A stretch of DNA of 64,000 bases from Pseudonocardia endophytica (GCF_004339565.1 NZ_SMFZ01000001.1:2170001-2234000), one strand, 5' to 3'. Positions 47,468 through 56,562 are shown, counted from the first letter of the stretch. A program made the numbers and translations. The notes: generated from the letters alone by a model not told the origin.

Positions 47468-48142
47468 ATGGTGGCCGCGCAGTGGGGCGAGACCCGTGAC
47501 ACCGGCGCCCGGACGGGTGGCGGGGCGTCCGGTCGGTTCCGGCTGCTCGGCGGCGCCGGTACGACAGCAGGCGAGGTGCCGGACACGACGCCGCCGACGT
47601 TCGGCACGGCGCCGTGGGGCTACCGGAAGTCCGAAGTGGACGCGTGGGCCACGTGGGTGGCCGGGCTCGTCGCGCACGGGCGGAACGAGACGGTCCGCGC
47701 GGACAGCGCAGAGGCCACGTTGCGGGCGACGCTGGAGCGGCTGGAGCAGCTCGAACGTCCCGGCGCGACCGCTCCGTCGGTCCCGGACGCCGTCGATCCC
47801 CTTCCGGCCCGGCACCCGGACGGGTCGGGGAACGGCTCGACCGCCGCGCCGACCGGATCGAGAACGGGCGGTCGTCTCCACGTCGAGACTCCCACCGACC
47901 TGCCCCGCCGCAGGGCGCGCGGCACCTCCGCCGGAGCCGACGCCACATCAGGAGCCGACACCGCGTCCGGGGCAGGCACGGCCGACGTGGACGGTACGGA
48001 CGCGACCGGGCCGACCCGCGCGGACGTCGGACAGGGAGATCACGAACTGGCCCGCCTGCACGTCGTCGAAACGACCCTGCACGAGGTCATGGGGCTCCTG
48101 CACCACCTGGCCGACCGGAAGGCAGACCCGAACGCCCGGTAG
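47468..48142 (+). CDS. DivIVA-like protein
   Basis: A protein of 224 residues. The recognisable part is PTFGTAPWGYRKSEVDAWAT near residue 42, which matches the DivIVA N-terminal pattern (Gly-Tyr, then Val-Asp-x-aromatic), followed by a helical stretch RADSAEATLRATLERLEQL. A disordered Ala/Gly/Thr/Asp-rich region (about 105-185) separates it from a C-terminal helix (LARLHVVETTLHEVMGLLHH). DivIVA-type proteins organise the cell pole or septum; this short, divergent form could instead be a scaffolding relative. The start is ATG 47468. Confidence 0.65.
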   Translation: MVAAQWGETRDTGARTGGGASGRFRLLGGAGTTAGEVPDTTPPTFGTAPWGYRKSEVDAWATWVAGLVAHGRNETVRADSAEATLRATLERLEQLERPGATAPSVPDAVDPLPARHPDGSGNGSTAAPTGSRTGGRLHVETPTDLPRRRARGTSAGADATSGADTASGAGTADVDGTDATGPTRADVGQGDHELARLHVVETTLHEVMGLLHHLADRKADPNAR

Positions 48143-48202
48143 CGGTGCGGGGCACGGTGTTGCCATGATCGCGCCGCGGGCGCAGCCGGACGAGGGAGTT
48201 CG

Positions 48203-49240
48203 ATGAACGCGTACTACACCGACGAGGTCCACGGCCACCACGAGTACCTCGAGCTCGGGGGATTCCCGCTGCGCAGCGGCTACACGCTGCCGGACGCGAA
48301 GCTGGCCTACAAGACGCAGGGCACGCTCAACGCGGCGAAGGACAACGCCGTGCTGTTCCCGCACATGTACTCCGGCACCAGCGCATCGATGGAGATGTAC
48401 GTCGGTGAGGGCCGTCCGCTGGACCCGTCGAAGTACTTCGTGATCTTCCCGGGCCAGTTCGGCGGCGGGTTCTCGTCCAGCCCGTCGAACACGCCGCCCC
48501 CGTTCGACCGCGGCCAGTTCCCGCCGCTCGCGATCGCCGACGACGTGATCGCCCAGCACCGCCTCGTCACGGAGCACTTCGGGATCTCCCGGCTCCACGC
48601 CGTGCTCGGCTGGTCGATGGGCGCCCAGCAGACCTACGAGTGGGCCGTCCGCTTCCCGGACATGGTGCCGCGCGCCGCCGTGTTCGCCGGCAACGCGCGA
48701 ACGCCGGTGCACAACCAGATCTTCATCGACACGCACACCGAGCTGATGATCTCCGACCCGGCGTTCAGGGGCGGCTTCTACGCCGACGGTGACGACCTGA
48801 CGCTGGCCCTGAAGCGGCACGCCGTCGCGTTCTCGCTGATGGGGCTGTCCGCCGCGTTCTGGCGCGACGAGCTGTGGCGCGATCTCGGTTTCGTCTCCTC
48901 CGACGACTTCCGGCAGGGCTTCCTGCGCGCCTACTTCGCGCCGATGGACCCGAACAACCTGCTCGCGCAGGCCGCGAAGTGGCGCGGCGGCGACATCGGC
49001 CACCACGCGGGCGGCGACGTCGCGGCAGCGCTCGGGAAGATCACCGCGACGTTCTTCGTGAGCTCGTTCTCCGAGGACCTGTTCTTCCCGCCGGAGGACC
49101 ACGACGCGGACTGCGCGCACATCCCGAACGGCCGGCGGCGCCCGATCGAGACGCCGATGGGCCATTTCGGCATGTTCGCCCTGCGCGAGGCCGACCAGGC
49201 CGCCGTCGACGCCGTGATCGCGGAGATGCTCGCGTCGTAG
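48203..49240 (+). CDS. MetX-like alpha/beta hydrolase
   Basis: A protein of 345 residues in the homoserine O-acetyltransferase-like branch of alpha/beta hydrolases. The nucleophile elbow is AVLGWSMGAQQTYEWA near residue 135, and the late His lies in ETPMGHFGMFALREAD near residue 325. It lacks several conserved MetX substrate residues and the usual length of about 370-380, and no methionine genes are nearby, so a general acyltransferase or hydrolase is more likely than true MetX. The ATG has GAGGGAG upstream. Confidence 0.8.
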   Translation: MNAYYTDEVHGHHEYLELGGFPLRSGYTLPDAKLAYKTQGTLNAAKDNAVLFPHMYSGTSASMEMYVGEGRPLDPSKYFVIFPGQFGGGFSSSPSNTPPPFDRGQFPPLAIADDVIAQHRLVTEHFGISRLHAVLGWSMGAQQTYEWAVRFPDMVPRAAVFAGNARTPVHNQIFIDTHTELMISDPAFRGGFYADGDDLTLALKRHAVAFSLMGLSAAFWRDELWRDLGFVSSDDFRQGFLRAYFAPMDPNNLLAQAAKWRGGDIGHHAGGDVAAALGKITATFFVSSFSEDLFFPPEDHDADCAHIPNGRRRPIETPMGHFGMFALREADQAAVDAVIAEMLAS

Positions 49241-49318
49241 GAGCGGGCCGCCGGGCCGGGGCTGCGCCCGTCCGTCCCGTGACGTCCTTCTCCGTCCCCC
49301 GGCGAGCCCGACGACGCG

Positions 49319-50329
49319 CTACGGCGGCGCCGTCGTCCCCCGTACGACCAGCCGCGTCGGCAGCTCGACGTCGTCCGGCACGCCACCGGACAGCGTCTCC
49401 AGCAACGCCCGCGCCGCGATCTCGCCCTGCTGGCGGACGGGCTGGGCGATCGTCGTGAGGTCGGAGACCGCGGCCATCTCGTGGTCGTCGAACCCGATCA
49501 CCGACATCCGCCCCGGCACGGCGACGCCCGCCCGTCGCAGCGTGCCGATCATGCCGAGCGCGGCCTCGTCGGACATCGCGAACACGGCGGACGGCAGCCG
49601 CGCGCCGGACAGCAGCCGCTCGGCCGCACGGGCACCCGCGGCGACGTCCGCGCCCTCTGCGAGGGTCCACTCGGGACGGACGGGCAGGCCGGCCTCGGCG
49701 AGCGCGTCGGTGAACCCGAGCCGGCGCAGGCGCGTCGTCTCCCGTCCGCACGCCTCGTCCGGGTCGAACGACAGCAGGCCGATGTACCGGTGCCCGAGCC
49801 CGACGAGGTGTCGGGCGGCCGCGCGGGCGCCCGCCCGGTCGTCGACGCCGACGTGGGCGCGTCCCGGCAGCTCGCCACCGACGACGGTCATCGGCAGGTC
49901 GAGCGAGTCGAGCGCGGCCCGCTCGTCGTCGTCGAACGCGGAGGCGACGACGATCAGTCCGTCCACCCGCCCGCGGACCGGGAGGGTGGCGAAGAACTGC
50001 GCGCGGCCGGACGGGTCACCGAGGTCGTGCAGCAGAGGGCTGTACCCCGCCGCGGACAGCACCTGCGCCACGCCGCGGATCGCCTCGGCGAAGAACCACG
50101 CCGTCGGGAACCGGGCGAGCACGGCGACCGTCATCGTCGCGCCGGGTGCCGGTACCGGTGCGGGCGGCACGTAGTCCAGTTCGGACGCCGCGCGCAGCAC
50201 CCGCTCCCTGGTCGCGGCGGAGACGGTCGTCGAGCCGCGCAGCGAGCGCGAGACGGTCGCCGCGGACACGCCGGCCAGGCGCGCCACGTCGCGCACCCCG
50301 ACCCGCTCGTGTTCCGTCACGAATCCCAT
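49319..50329 (-). CDS. LacI-family transcriptional regulator
   Basis: A repressor of 336 residues. The DNA-binding domain VGVRDVARLAGVSAATVSRS is near residue 13, followed by the hinge region and a periplasmic-binding-like sugar domain (VDGLIVVASAFDDDERAAL, HVGVDDRAGARAAARHL, VIGFDDHEMA). ATG 50329 is chosen; GTG 50320 is also possible. It is divergent from the GH13 glucosidase gene, with three 10-bp direct repeats between them, and probably represses that gene in response to an alpha-glucoside. Confidence 0.88.
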   Translation of the reverse strand: MGFVTEHERVGVRDVARLAGVSAATVSRSLRGSTTVSAATRERVLRAASELDYVPPAPVPAPGATMTVAVLARFPTAWFFAEAIRGVAQVLSAAGYSPLLHDLGDPSGRAQFFATLPVRGRVDGLIVVASAFDDDERAALDSLDLPMTVVGGELPGRAHVGVDDRAGARAAARHLVGLGHRYIGLLSFDPDEACGRETTRLRRLGFTDALAEAGLPVRPEWTLAEGADVAAGARAAERLLSGARLPSAVFAMSDEAALGMIGTLRRAGVAVPGRMSVIGFDDHEMAAVSDLTTIAQPVRQQGEIAARALLETLSGGVPDDVELPTRLVVRGTTAPP

Positions 50330-50360
50330 CCTGCCGCGCCGTCGACAGCCTACGCAACAC

Positions 50361-50390
50361 TGTGAAACACTCTGAAACAGCCTGAAACGC
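50361..50390. promoter_or_regulatory. Three in-phase TGAAAC direct repeats between lacI and glucosidase genes
   Basis: TGAAAC occurs at 50363, 50373 and 50383, exactly ten bases apart and thus on one face of the helix. LacI proteins usually bind palindromes, so this array is unusual, but its position between the divergent starts makes it the main operator candidate. Confidence 0.5.
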
Positions 50391-50405
50391 CGTGTGGGGA
50401 GGGGC

Positions 50406-52076
50406 ATGACCGCGACCGCGAACGACCTCGACTGGTGGCGCGACGCCGTCGTCTACCAGGTCTACATCCGCAGCTTCGCCGACGGGAACGGCGACGGCAC
50501 CGGAGACGTCGCCGGCCTGCGCAGCAAGCTGGACCATCTGGCGCGCCTGGGCGTCGACGCGATCTGGATCAACCCGTGGTACCCGTCGCCGCTGGCCGAC
50601 GGCGGTTACGACGTCGCCGACTACCGCGCGATCAATCCATCGTTCGGGGACACCGCCGAGGCGGAGGCGCTGCTGCGCGAGGCCCACGATCGCGGCATCA
50701 GGGTGCTGCTGGACATCGTCCCGAACCACCACTCCGACGAGCACGCCTGGTTCCGGGCGGCGCTGGCCGCCGCCCCTGGGTCGCCGGAGCGGGAGCGCTA
50801 CATCTTCCGCGACGGCCGCGGACCCAACGGCGAGGAGCCCCCGAACAACTGGGAGTCGATGTTCGGCGGTCCGGCGTGGACGCGTGTCGACGACGGCCAG
50901 TGGTACCTGCACCTGTTCGACGTCCGGCAGCCGGACGTGAACTGGGACGCCCAGGAGATCCGCGAGGACTTCGAGACCACGCTGCGGTTCTGGTTCGACC
51001 GGGGTGTCGACGGCTTCCGGGTCGACGTCGCGAACTCGATGATCAAGGAGCCGGGCCTGCCGGACCTGGTCGAGGGCGTGAACGACGAGCAGGACGGCAA
51101 CCACCCGTACCTGGACCGCGACGGCGTGCACGACGTGTTCCGCTCCTGGCGCGCGATCGCCGACTCCTACCACCCGCCGCGCGTGTTCGTGGCCGAGGCG
51201 TGGGTACCGGACGCCGAGCGGCTGGCCCGCTACCTGCGGCCCGACGAGCTGCAGACGGCGTTCAGCTTCAACTTCCTGCGCGCCGCATGGCTCGCTCCGG
51301 ACCTGCGGGACAACATCTCCGAGGCGCTCGCCGAGAACGCGGCGGTCGGTGCGCCCGCGACGTGGGTGCTGTCCAACCACGACGTCGCCCGGCACGTGTC
51401 GCGGCTGGCCCGCAAGCCCGAGACCGGCCGCGGGTACACGGTGGACGACATCATCGATCTCCCGGCCGACCTCGACACGGGGATCAGGCGAGCCCGCGCG
51501 GCGACGCTGCTGATGCTCGCGCTGCCCGGGACGGCGTACCTCTACCAGGGCGAGGAGTTCGGACTGCCCGAGGTCGAGGACATCCCGGAGGAGCTGCTCG
51601 ACGACCCGACGTGGGAGCGGTCCGGTCACACCCGCCGCGGGCGCGACGGGTGCCGCGTGCCCCTGCCGTGGGCCGCCGACGAGCCGTCGTTCGGCTTCTC
51701 CGCCCGTTCTCGTTCCGCCGGCGCTGCTCTCGCTGCACCGGCCTGGCTGCCCCAGCCGGACGTGTTCGCGGCGCACGCGGCCGACCGGATGGAGTCCGAC
51801 CCGGACTCGATCCTGCACCTGTACCGGGACGCGCTGGCGATCCGGCGGGCGCACCCGGCACTCGGCGGCGACGCGAGCGATGGCGAACTGTCCTGGCAGG
51901 ACTCGCCGGAGGGCACGCTGGCGTTCGCCCGCGAGCCGGGGTTCACCGCGCTGGTCAACGTGTCGTCGTCACCGGTGTCACTGCCCGAGGACGCCGAGAT
52001 CCTGCTGGTCAGCGCCCCGCTGACGGCGAACGGCTCGCTGCCGGCGGACACCACGGTCTGGCTGCGCACCGGCTGA
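50406..52076 (+). CDS. GH13 alpha-glucosidase (oligo-1,6-glucosidase type)
   Basis: A glycoside hydrolase of 556 residues. It begins LDWWRDAVVYQVYIRSFADG; the calcium/substrate loops NGDGTGDVAGL and DIVPNHHSD follow. The catalytic residues are Asp in GFRVDVANSM near residue 207, Glu in VFVAEAW near 265 and Asp in LSNHDVARH near 325. The TIM barrel and C-terminal beta-domain are complete. Maltose, isomaltose, sucrose or trehalose-derived substrates are all possible. The ribosome site is GGGGAGGGG close to ATG 50406. Confidence 0.92.
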   Translation: MTATANDLDWWRDAVVYQVYIRSFADGNGDGTGDVAGLRSKLDHLARLGVDAIWINPWYPSPLADGGYDVADYRAINPSFGDTAEAEALLREAHDRGIRVLLDIVPNHHSDEHAWFRAALAAAPGSPERERYIFRDGRGPNGEEPPNNWESMFGGPAWTRVDDGQWYLHLFDVRQPDVNWDAQEIREDFETTLRFWFDRGVDGFRVDVANSMIKEPGLPDLVEGVNDEQDGNHPYLDRDGVHDVFRSWRAIADSYHPPRVFVAEAWVPDAERLARYLRPDELQTAFSFNFLRAAWLAPDLRDNISEALAENAAVGAPATWVLSNHDVARHVSRLARKPETGRGYTVDDIIDLPADLDTGIRRARAATLLMLALPGTAYLYQGEEFGLPEVEDIPEELLDDPTWERSGHTRRGRDGCRVPLPWAADEPSFGFSARSRSAGAALAAPAWLPQPDVFAAHAADRMESDPDSILHLYRDALAIRRAHPALGGDASDGELSWQDSPEGTLAFAREPGFTALVNVSSSPVSLPEDAEILLVSAPLTANGSLPADTTVWLRTG

Positions 52077-52097
52077 GACACGTACCGACGCAGACAC

Positions 52098-52136
52098 GAC
52101 GGGCCCGGAACCGCTCCCCGGCGCTCCGGGCCCGTC
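52098..52136 (+). terminator. Hairpin after the GH13 gene
   Basis: Arms GACGGGCCCGGA and TCCGGGCCCGTC pair over 12 bp around a 15-base loop, 21 bases after the stop. Confidence 0.7.
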
Positions 52137-52182
52137 GCCGCTTCACGGGGTGCCACACCGCCCCGCACCCAGCCCACCCTCC

Positions 52183-52234
52183 CGAACGAACGGGCCGTTC
52201 GGGCAATGTCATTGCTCGAAGGTGCCGTTCGTTC
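52183..52234. repeat. Dispersed 53-bp hairpin repeat, copy 4 (diverged)
   Basis: The right arm is identical to the other copies, while the left arm has GGGCCGTTCGGGC in place of GGCACCTTCGAGC, so the stem is interrupted. It lies between the convergent ends of the GH13 and SDR genes, behind the GH13 terminator. Confidence 0.8.
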
Positions 52235-52279
52235 AGCGGGGCGGCCCGGCGGTGGGCGGGGCGGCGGTGCGCGACCTTG

Positions 52280-53245
52280 TCAGCCCGCCCGGTGCCAGGT
52301 CTCGTCGCGCAGAAGGCACTCGGACATCTGCCAGAGACGCGACGCGTCGTCGGAGTCGAGCGCATGCGGGGCGACCCCGCGGTAGCCCTCGTCGTCGCCC
52401 GCCCACGCGGCCTCGCCGCAGTCCTCGAAGTAGCGGCCGGTGACCCCGGAGACCCATGGCGACGCGGCCATCAGCACCGACGTGGCGGCACCCTGCTCCG
52501 GCGTCTTCCACTCCGGTGCCCCGGTCCGCTCGCGGTAGCGGTCCACGGCCTCGAGGTCGACGTGCCGCAGCAGCGCCGTCCGGATCGCGCCCGGGTTGAC
52601 GGCGTTGACCGCGATGCCGTCGTCCGCCCAGCGCCGCGCCGCCTCGACCGCGAACAGCACGTTCGCCGTCTTGGACTGGGCGTAGGCGGACGACCGGTCG
52701 TAGGGCCGGGTCAGGAAGTGCATGTCGTCGAAGTCCAGCGGGCCGTGGCGGTGCGCGTCCGAGCTGACCGACACGACGCGGGCACCGTCCACAGCGGTCA
52801 GTGCCCAGTGCAGGCCGGTGGCCAGCGCGAAGTGGCCCATGTGGTTCGTCGCGAACTGCAGCTCCCAGCCCATCTTCGTGCGCAGCTCCGGTGTGGACAT
52901 CACGCCGGCGTTCAGGACGAGCATGTGCAGCGGCCCGTCCCAGAGCCGCACGAAGCGGGCCACGGACGTGAGATCGGCCAGATCGACCTCGCCGACGCGG
53001 ACGCGGTCGTTGCCGGTGGACTCGGCGATGCCGGCGCGGGCGGCCTCGCCCGCGTCAATGTCACGGACGGCGAGCGTGACCTCGGCGCCGGCGGCGGCCA
53101 GCGCGCGTGCGGTCTCCAGGCCGATGCCGGAGGTCGCGCCGGTGACGATGGCGCGACGGTTGGTCAGGTCGACGCCGCGCAGGACGTCGGCGGCGGTGGA
53201 CTCGGAGTCGAAGGGAGTGTGCCGGAGCGAGATCGACGCAGTCAT
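52280..53245 (-). CDS. Short-chain dehydrogenase/reductase
   Basis: An NAD(P)-dependent oxidoreductase of 321 residues, of the retinol-dehydrogenase-like type. The cofactor loop AIVTGATSGIGLETA is near residue 33, LNAGVMSTP near 110, Ser in VVSVSSDAH near 158 and the catalytic pair in SSAYAQSKTANVLF near 188. It is divergent from a TetR gene and the two share a compact promoter region with paired inverted repeats, so it is probably repressed by that protein. The substrate is unknown. Confidence 0.9.
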   Translation of the reverse strand: MTASISLRHTPFDSESTAADVLRGVDLTNRRAIVTGATSGIGLETARALAAAGAEVTLAVRDIDAGEAARAGIAESTGNDRVRVGEVDLADLTSVARFVRLWDGPLHMLVLNAGVMSTPELRTKMGWELQFATNHMGHFALATGLHWALTAVDGARVVSVSSDAHRHGPLDFDDMHFLTRPYDRSSAYAQSKTANVLFAVEAARRWADDGIAVNAVNPGAIRTALLRHVDLEAVDRYRERTGAPEWKTPEQGAATSVLMAASPWVSGVTGRYFEDCGEAAWAGDDEGYRGVAPHALDSDDASRLWQMSECLLRDETWHRAG

Positions 53246-53297
53246 GGGGCGGCTCCCGTCTTGCTGGGGGTCCGGGGATCGGGCCCGGGGATAAAAT

Positions 53298-53344
53298 CGG
53301 AGGCTCCTCCGCTATGAGGAAGACACTATCCGGAGTACCCTCCG
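53298..53344. promoter_or_regulatory. Paired inverted repeats between SDR and TetR genes
   Basis: CGGAGG, CT, CCTCCG (53298-53311) and CGGAG, TAC, C, CTCCG (53331-53344) are two related palindromes about three helical turns apart in the divergent promoter. They suit two TetR dimers acting on both genes. Confidence 0.6.
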
Positions 53345-53385
53345 AATCGCAAGTCGTATCCTGATTCCGACGAAGGGAGCTCGGG

Positions 53386-53970
53386 ATGACAGCCGGCACG
53401 CGACGGGGCATGCGCGCCGACGCCGCTCGCAACCGCGAGCTGCTGCTCGACGCCGCGGTCCGGGCGTTCGCCGTCGACGGGCCGGAGGCGACGCTGGACG
53501 GCATCGCCAAGGCCGCGGGCGTCGGGATCGGCACGCTCTACCGGCATTTCCCGAACCGGGACGCGCTGGTCGAGGCCGTGTACCGCAACGAGCTGGACCG
53601 GCTGTGCGACGCCGCGGCCGAGCTGCTCGCGATGCTCCCGCCGGACGAGGCCCTACGTGCCTGGATGGACCGCTTCGTCAACTACATGATCACGAAGCGG
53701 CACCTCAAGGACGCCCTGCACGCGCTCGCCGCGTGCGGCACGAACCCGTTCGCGCACAGCCGCGAGCGGATGCTGGCCGCCGTCGAGACGCTGCTCGAGG
53801 CCGGCGTCGAGGCCGGGACGCTGCGCGCCGACGTCGCCGCGACCGACGTGCTCGTCGGGATGAGCGGCGTGTGCATGGCCGTCGCCGACCCGGACGGCCG
53901 CGAGCAGGCGGGCCGCCTGCTGGACCTGATCGTCGACGGGCTGGGCACGCGCTCGCCGGAACCTGCGTAG
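53386..53970 (+). CDS. TetR-family regulator
   Basis: A repressor of 194 residues with a standard TetR helix-turn-helix (LDGIAKAAGVGIGTLYRHFP, residues about 35-55) and a C-terminal helical ligand domain of the kind seen with SDR-type targets (MITKRHLKDALHALAACGTN). TATCCT (53359-53364) is a possible -10 just upstream. A perfect 10-bp hairpin follows the stop. It probably controls itself and the divergent SDR gene. Confidence 0.9.
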   Translation: MTAGTRRGMRADAARNRELLLDAAVRAFAVDGPEATLDGIAKAAGVGIGTLYRHFPNRDALVEAVYRNELDRLCDAAAELLAMLPPDEALRAWMDRFVNYMITKRHLKDALHALAACGTNPFAHSRERMLAAVETLLEAGVEAGTLRADVAATDVLVGMSGVCMAVADPDGREQAGRLLDLIVDGLGTRSPEPA

Positions 53971-54016
53971 TCCCCCGCGGGGCCCTGCGTAGGTTCACGG
54001 AACCGCCCGCGGCCAC

Positions 54017-54037
54017 GGGCGACGAGGCTCGTCGCCC
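54017..54037 (+). terminator. Hairpin after the TetR gene
   Basis: GGGCGACGAG and CTCGTCGCCC pair perfectly around one base, 47 bases after the stop. Confidence 0.6.
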
Positions 54038-54255
54038 ATGAGCACCGCGTCGTCGCGCCGCAGCACCGCCGGAGCCCGTTCCACGGTGCGGCGGGCGATG
54101 GCCGTCGCCGTCCCGATGGTCTCGGTCGCCGGTGCCGTGCTCGGTCATCCCGCACCGGCGCTCGCGCCCGGTACGGCCGGGATGTCGCGGGGCCGCTGCC
54201 ACCGCGCGTGCGGCGGCCGCTGCCGCTCGGCCGTCCACGCCCGGCCCCTGCTCGT

Positions 54256-55614
54256 CTAGGAGTGGGGCGGGACCCGGTACCCGCCGCCGCACGCCTCGGC
54301 GACCAGTCCGGCGACGGCGACAGCCCGCCGGTCCTGCAGGAACGGGGCAACGACCTGCACCCCGGCGGGCATCCCGGACGCGACCGTCCCGACCGGCGCC
54401 ACGGCCGACGGCAGCTCCACCACCCCGATCAGGCCGGGCCAGTCGACGAGCTCGCGGTGGTAGCGCTCGCCGAGCCGCCGCGTCGCGAACGAGCCGGTGT
54501 CGTCGTGGCCGAACGCCGTGGTGAACGTGACCGGGCAGAGCAGCACGTCGAACCCGTCGAACCACCGGGTCCACGCGTCGATCGTCCCGGCCCGCGACGA
54601 CTGGCTGCGCAGCCAGTCGCGGTGCCCTCCGGCGATCGCCTCCGCGTGCCCCTCGCCGAGCGCCGGGGACACGGCCGCGTCGAGCAGCCGGTGGTAGAGC
54701 TCGATCTGACCCCCGACGTCGACGGGCGGCGCGGGTGTCGTGAGCAGGGCGCCCGCGTCGGAGAGCACGTCCGCGACCCGGCGCAGCACCATGCCGTACT
54801 CCGGATCCACAGGCAGCCCGGGCAGATCACCCCAGAACGCGACCCGGAGCCCGTCGAGCCGGGTGGCGTCCGGCGCGGGAAGGGACACCCGCCACGCCGG
54901 GCGGTGTCGCGGGGAGGGCCCGGCCAGAACGCCCAGCAGCAGGTCCAGGTCCTGCGCGGACCGCGCGATCGGCCCGACGACGTTCACGTCGGCCGCCGTC
55001 GCACCGCCACCGACGTGGTCCAGGTAGCCCAGCGACGGGACGAGCCCGTAGCTCGGCTTGAGCCCGAACACCCCGCAGAAGTGCGACGGGATGCGGATCG
55101 AGCCGCCGAGGTCGGTCCCGACCTCGACGGATGTCAGACCGGCCGCGACGGCCGCGGCCGCACCACCGGAGGACCCGCCCGGCGTCCGCTCCGGGTCCCA
55201 CGGGTTGCGGGTCGTCCCGAACACCGTGTTCGACGTCTGCAGGTCGGTCGACCAGCGCGGCACGTTCGTCTTCCCGACGATCACCGCACCCGCTTCGCGC
55301 AGCGCCGCGACGACCGGGGCGTCGGTGCCCGGCACGTGATCGGCCAGCTCCTCGGCCCCGCCGGTCGAGCGCATCCCGGCGACGGCCAGCGCGTCCTTGA
55401 CCGTCATCGGCAGCCCGTGCAGCGGACCGCGGACCGGCTCGGCGTCGCGGGCCGCTGCCTGCTCCAGAGCCCCCTGGGCGTCGACGGTCACGACGGCGTT
55501 CAGCACGCTGGACCCGATCCGCGCCAGGTAGAGCTCGGTCAGCTCACGGCTGCCGATCTCCCTCGCACGCAGGGCTTCCGCCAGCTCCGTCGCCGACCGG
55601 TACGCCGTGTCCAC
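54256..55614 (-). CDS. Amidase signature family enzyme
   Basis: An amidohydrolase of 452 residues. The Ser-cisSer-Lys triad is visible: Lys in PMTVKDALAV near residue 75, Ser in the Gly-rich TPGGSSGGAAAAVA near 150 and Ser in VGTDLGGSIRIPSHF near 172. It does not sit with gatC or gatB, so it is not the glutamyl-tRNA amidotransferase subunit. GTG 55614 is the most likely start, without a clear ribosome site. It is divergent from a BKACE gene 57 bases away, suggesting an amide or lactam breakdown pair. Confidence 0.88.
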   Translation of the reverse strand: MDTAYRSATELAEALRAREIGSRELTELYLARIGSSVLNAVVTVDAQGALEQAAARDAEPVRGPLHGLPMTVKDALAVAGMRSTGGAEELADHVPGTDAPVVAALREAGAVIVGKTNVPRWSTDLQTSNTVFGTTRNPWDPERTPGGSSGGAAAAVAAGLTSVEVGTDLGGSIRIPSHFCGVFGLKPSYGLVPSLGYLDHVGGGATAADVNVVGPIARSAQDLDLLLGVLAGPSPRHRPAWRVSLPAPDATRLDGLRVAFWGDLPGLPVDPEYGMVLRRVADVLSDAGALLTTPAPPVDVGGQIELYHRLLDAAVSPALGEGHAEAIAGGHRDWLRSQSSRAGTIDAWTRWFDGFDVLLCPVTFTTAFGHDDTGSFATRRLGERYHRELVDWPGLIGVVELPSAVAPVGTVASGMPAGVQVVAPFLQDRRAVAVAGLVAEACGGGYRVPPHS

Positions 55615-55671
55615 GGTGACGATGCTGGCACAGCGGTCGCACCGGGAACGGCGTCCGGGCACGCTGGCCGG

Positions 55672-56562
55672 ATGAGCGACCCGGTGATCCTCGAGGTGGC
55701 GGTCAACGGCGCCACCACCCGCGCGACGAACCCGCACGTCCCCCGCGCCCCCGCCGAGATCGCCGACGAGATGTGCGCGGTGATCGAGATGGGCGCGTCC
55801 ATCGTGCACAACCACAACGACGAACCGATGTTCACCACCGACGGCGTGCACGCCGTCGAGCCGTACCTGCAGGCGTGGGAGCCGGTACTGGAGCGTCACC
55901 CGGACGCGCTGCTCTACCCGACGATGGCGGCGGGCGCCCGGGACATCCCGGTGCAGCGCCGGTGGGCGCACGTGGAGGAGCTGGCACGACGCGGGATGGG
56001 CGGGCTGAGTCTCGTCGACCCCGGCTCGGTCAACATCGGACTGACGGCCGACGGGTCCACACCGGACGCCGCGGCGGCCGAGCCGTACCAGAACAGCATC
56101 GCCGACACCGAATACATGTTCGCGCGTTCCGCGGAACTCGGTGCGGGCCCGAGTATCTCGATCTTCGAGCCGGGCTTTTTGCGGACGGCTCTCACATTAC
56201 ATCGGCACGGCCGCGTACCTGCGGGCGCGATCGTGAAACTCTATTTCGCGGACGATCTCCAGTTCGGTCTACGGCCGACCCCGGCCGCGCTCGAGGCCTA
56301 CCTGGAATTGCTGGAACCGTCCGGGCTGCCGTGGTCGGTCGCGGTACTCGGCGGCGACGTCGTCGCGTCCGGGATCGCGGAGGTGGCGATCCGGCGCGGG
56401 GGGCACCTGCGGGTGGGCCTCGAGGACTACGCCGGACCGGACACGCCGACGAACACCCAGCTCACGCGCGGTGCGCTGGACCTGCTGGAACAGCTGGGCC
56501 GACAGCCGGCGACCCCGGTCCGCACGCGCGAGATGCTCGGTGTGCCGGACCGGGGTCGCTGA
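55672..56562 (+). CDS. BKACE (DUF849) beta-keto acid cleavage family protein
   Basis: A TIM-barrel metalloenzyme-type protein of 296 residues. Family members cleave beta-keto acids with acetyl-CoA (Kce, 3-keto-5-aminohexanoate cleavage). The opening ILEVAVNGATTRATNPHVPR, the zinc His pair in SIVHNHNDEP near residue 45, EPGFLRTAL and the closing AIRRGGHLRVGLEDYAGPDT with a conserved Arg/Glu are typical. The beta-keto acid substrate is unknown. Codon use between 56090 and 56270 is slightly more AT-rich than its surroundings. Confidence 0.88.
   Translation: MSDPVILEVAVNGATTRATNPHVPRAPAEIADEMCAVIEMGASIVHNHNDEPMFTTDGVHAVEPYLQAWEPVLERHPDALLYPTMAAGARDIPVQRRWAHVEELARRGMGGLSLVDPGSVNIGLTADGSTPDAAAAEPYQNSIADTEYMFARSAELGAGPSISIFEPGFLRTALTLHRHGRVPAGAIVKLYFADDLQFGLRPTPAALEAYLELLEPSGLPWSVAVLGGDVVASGIAEVAIRRGGHLRVGLEDYAGPDTPTNTQLTRGALDLLEQLGRQPATPVRTREMLGVPDRGR

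Noticed and set aside
48203..49240. True homoserine O-acetyltransferase (metX)
   Set aside because: The nucleophile elbow matches the superfamily, but the protein is shorter, key substrate residues are not evident and no methionine genes adjoin.
54038..54259. Possible small secreted protein of 73 residues
   Set aside because: It has a signal-like N-terminus, but the rest is Arg/Cys/Gly-rich without homology, there is no ribosome site (a terminator hairpin precedes the ATG), and it overlaps the amidase end.
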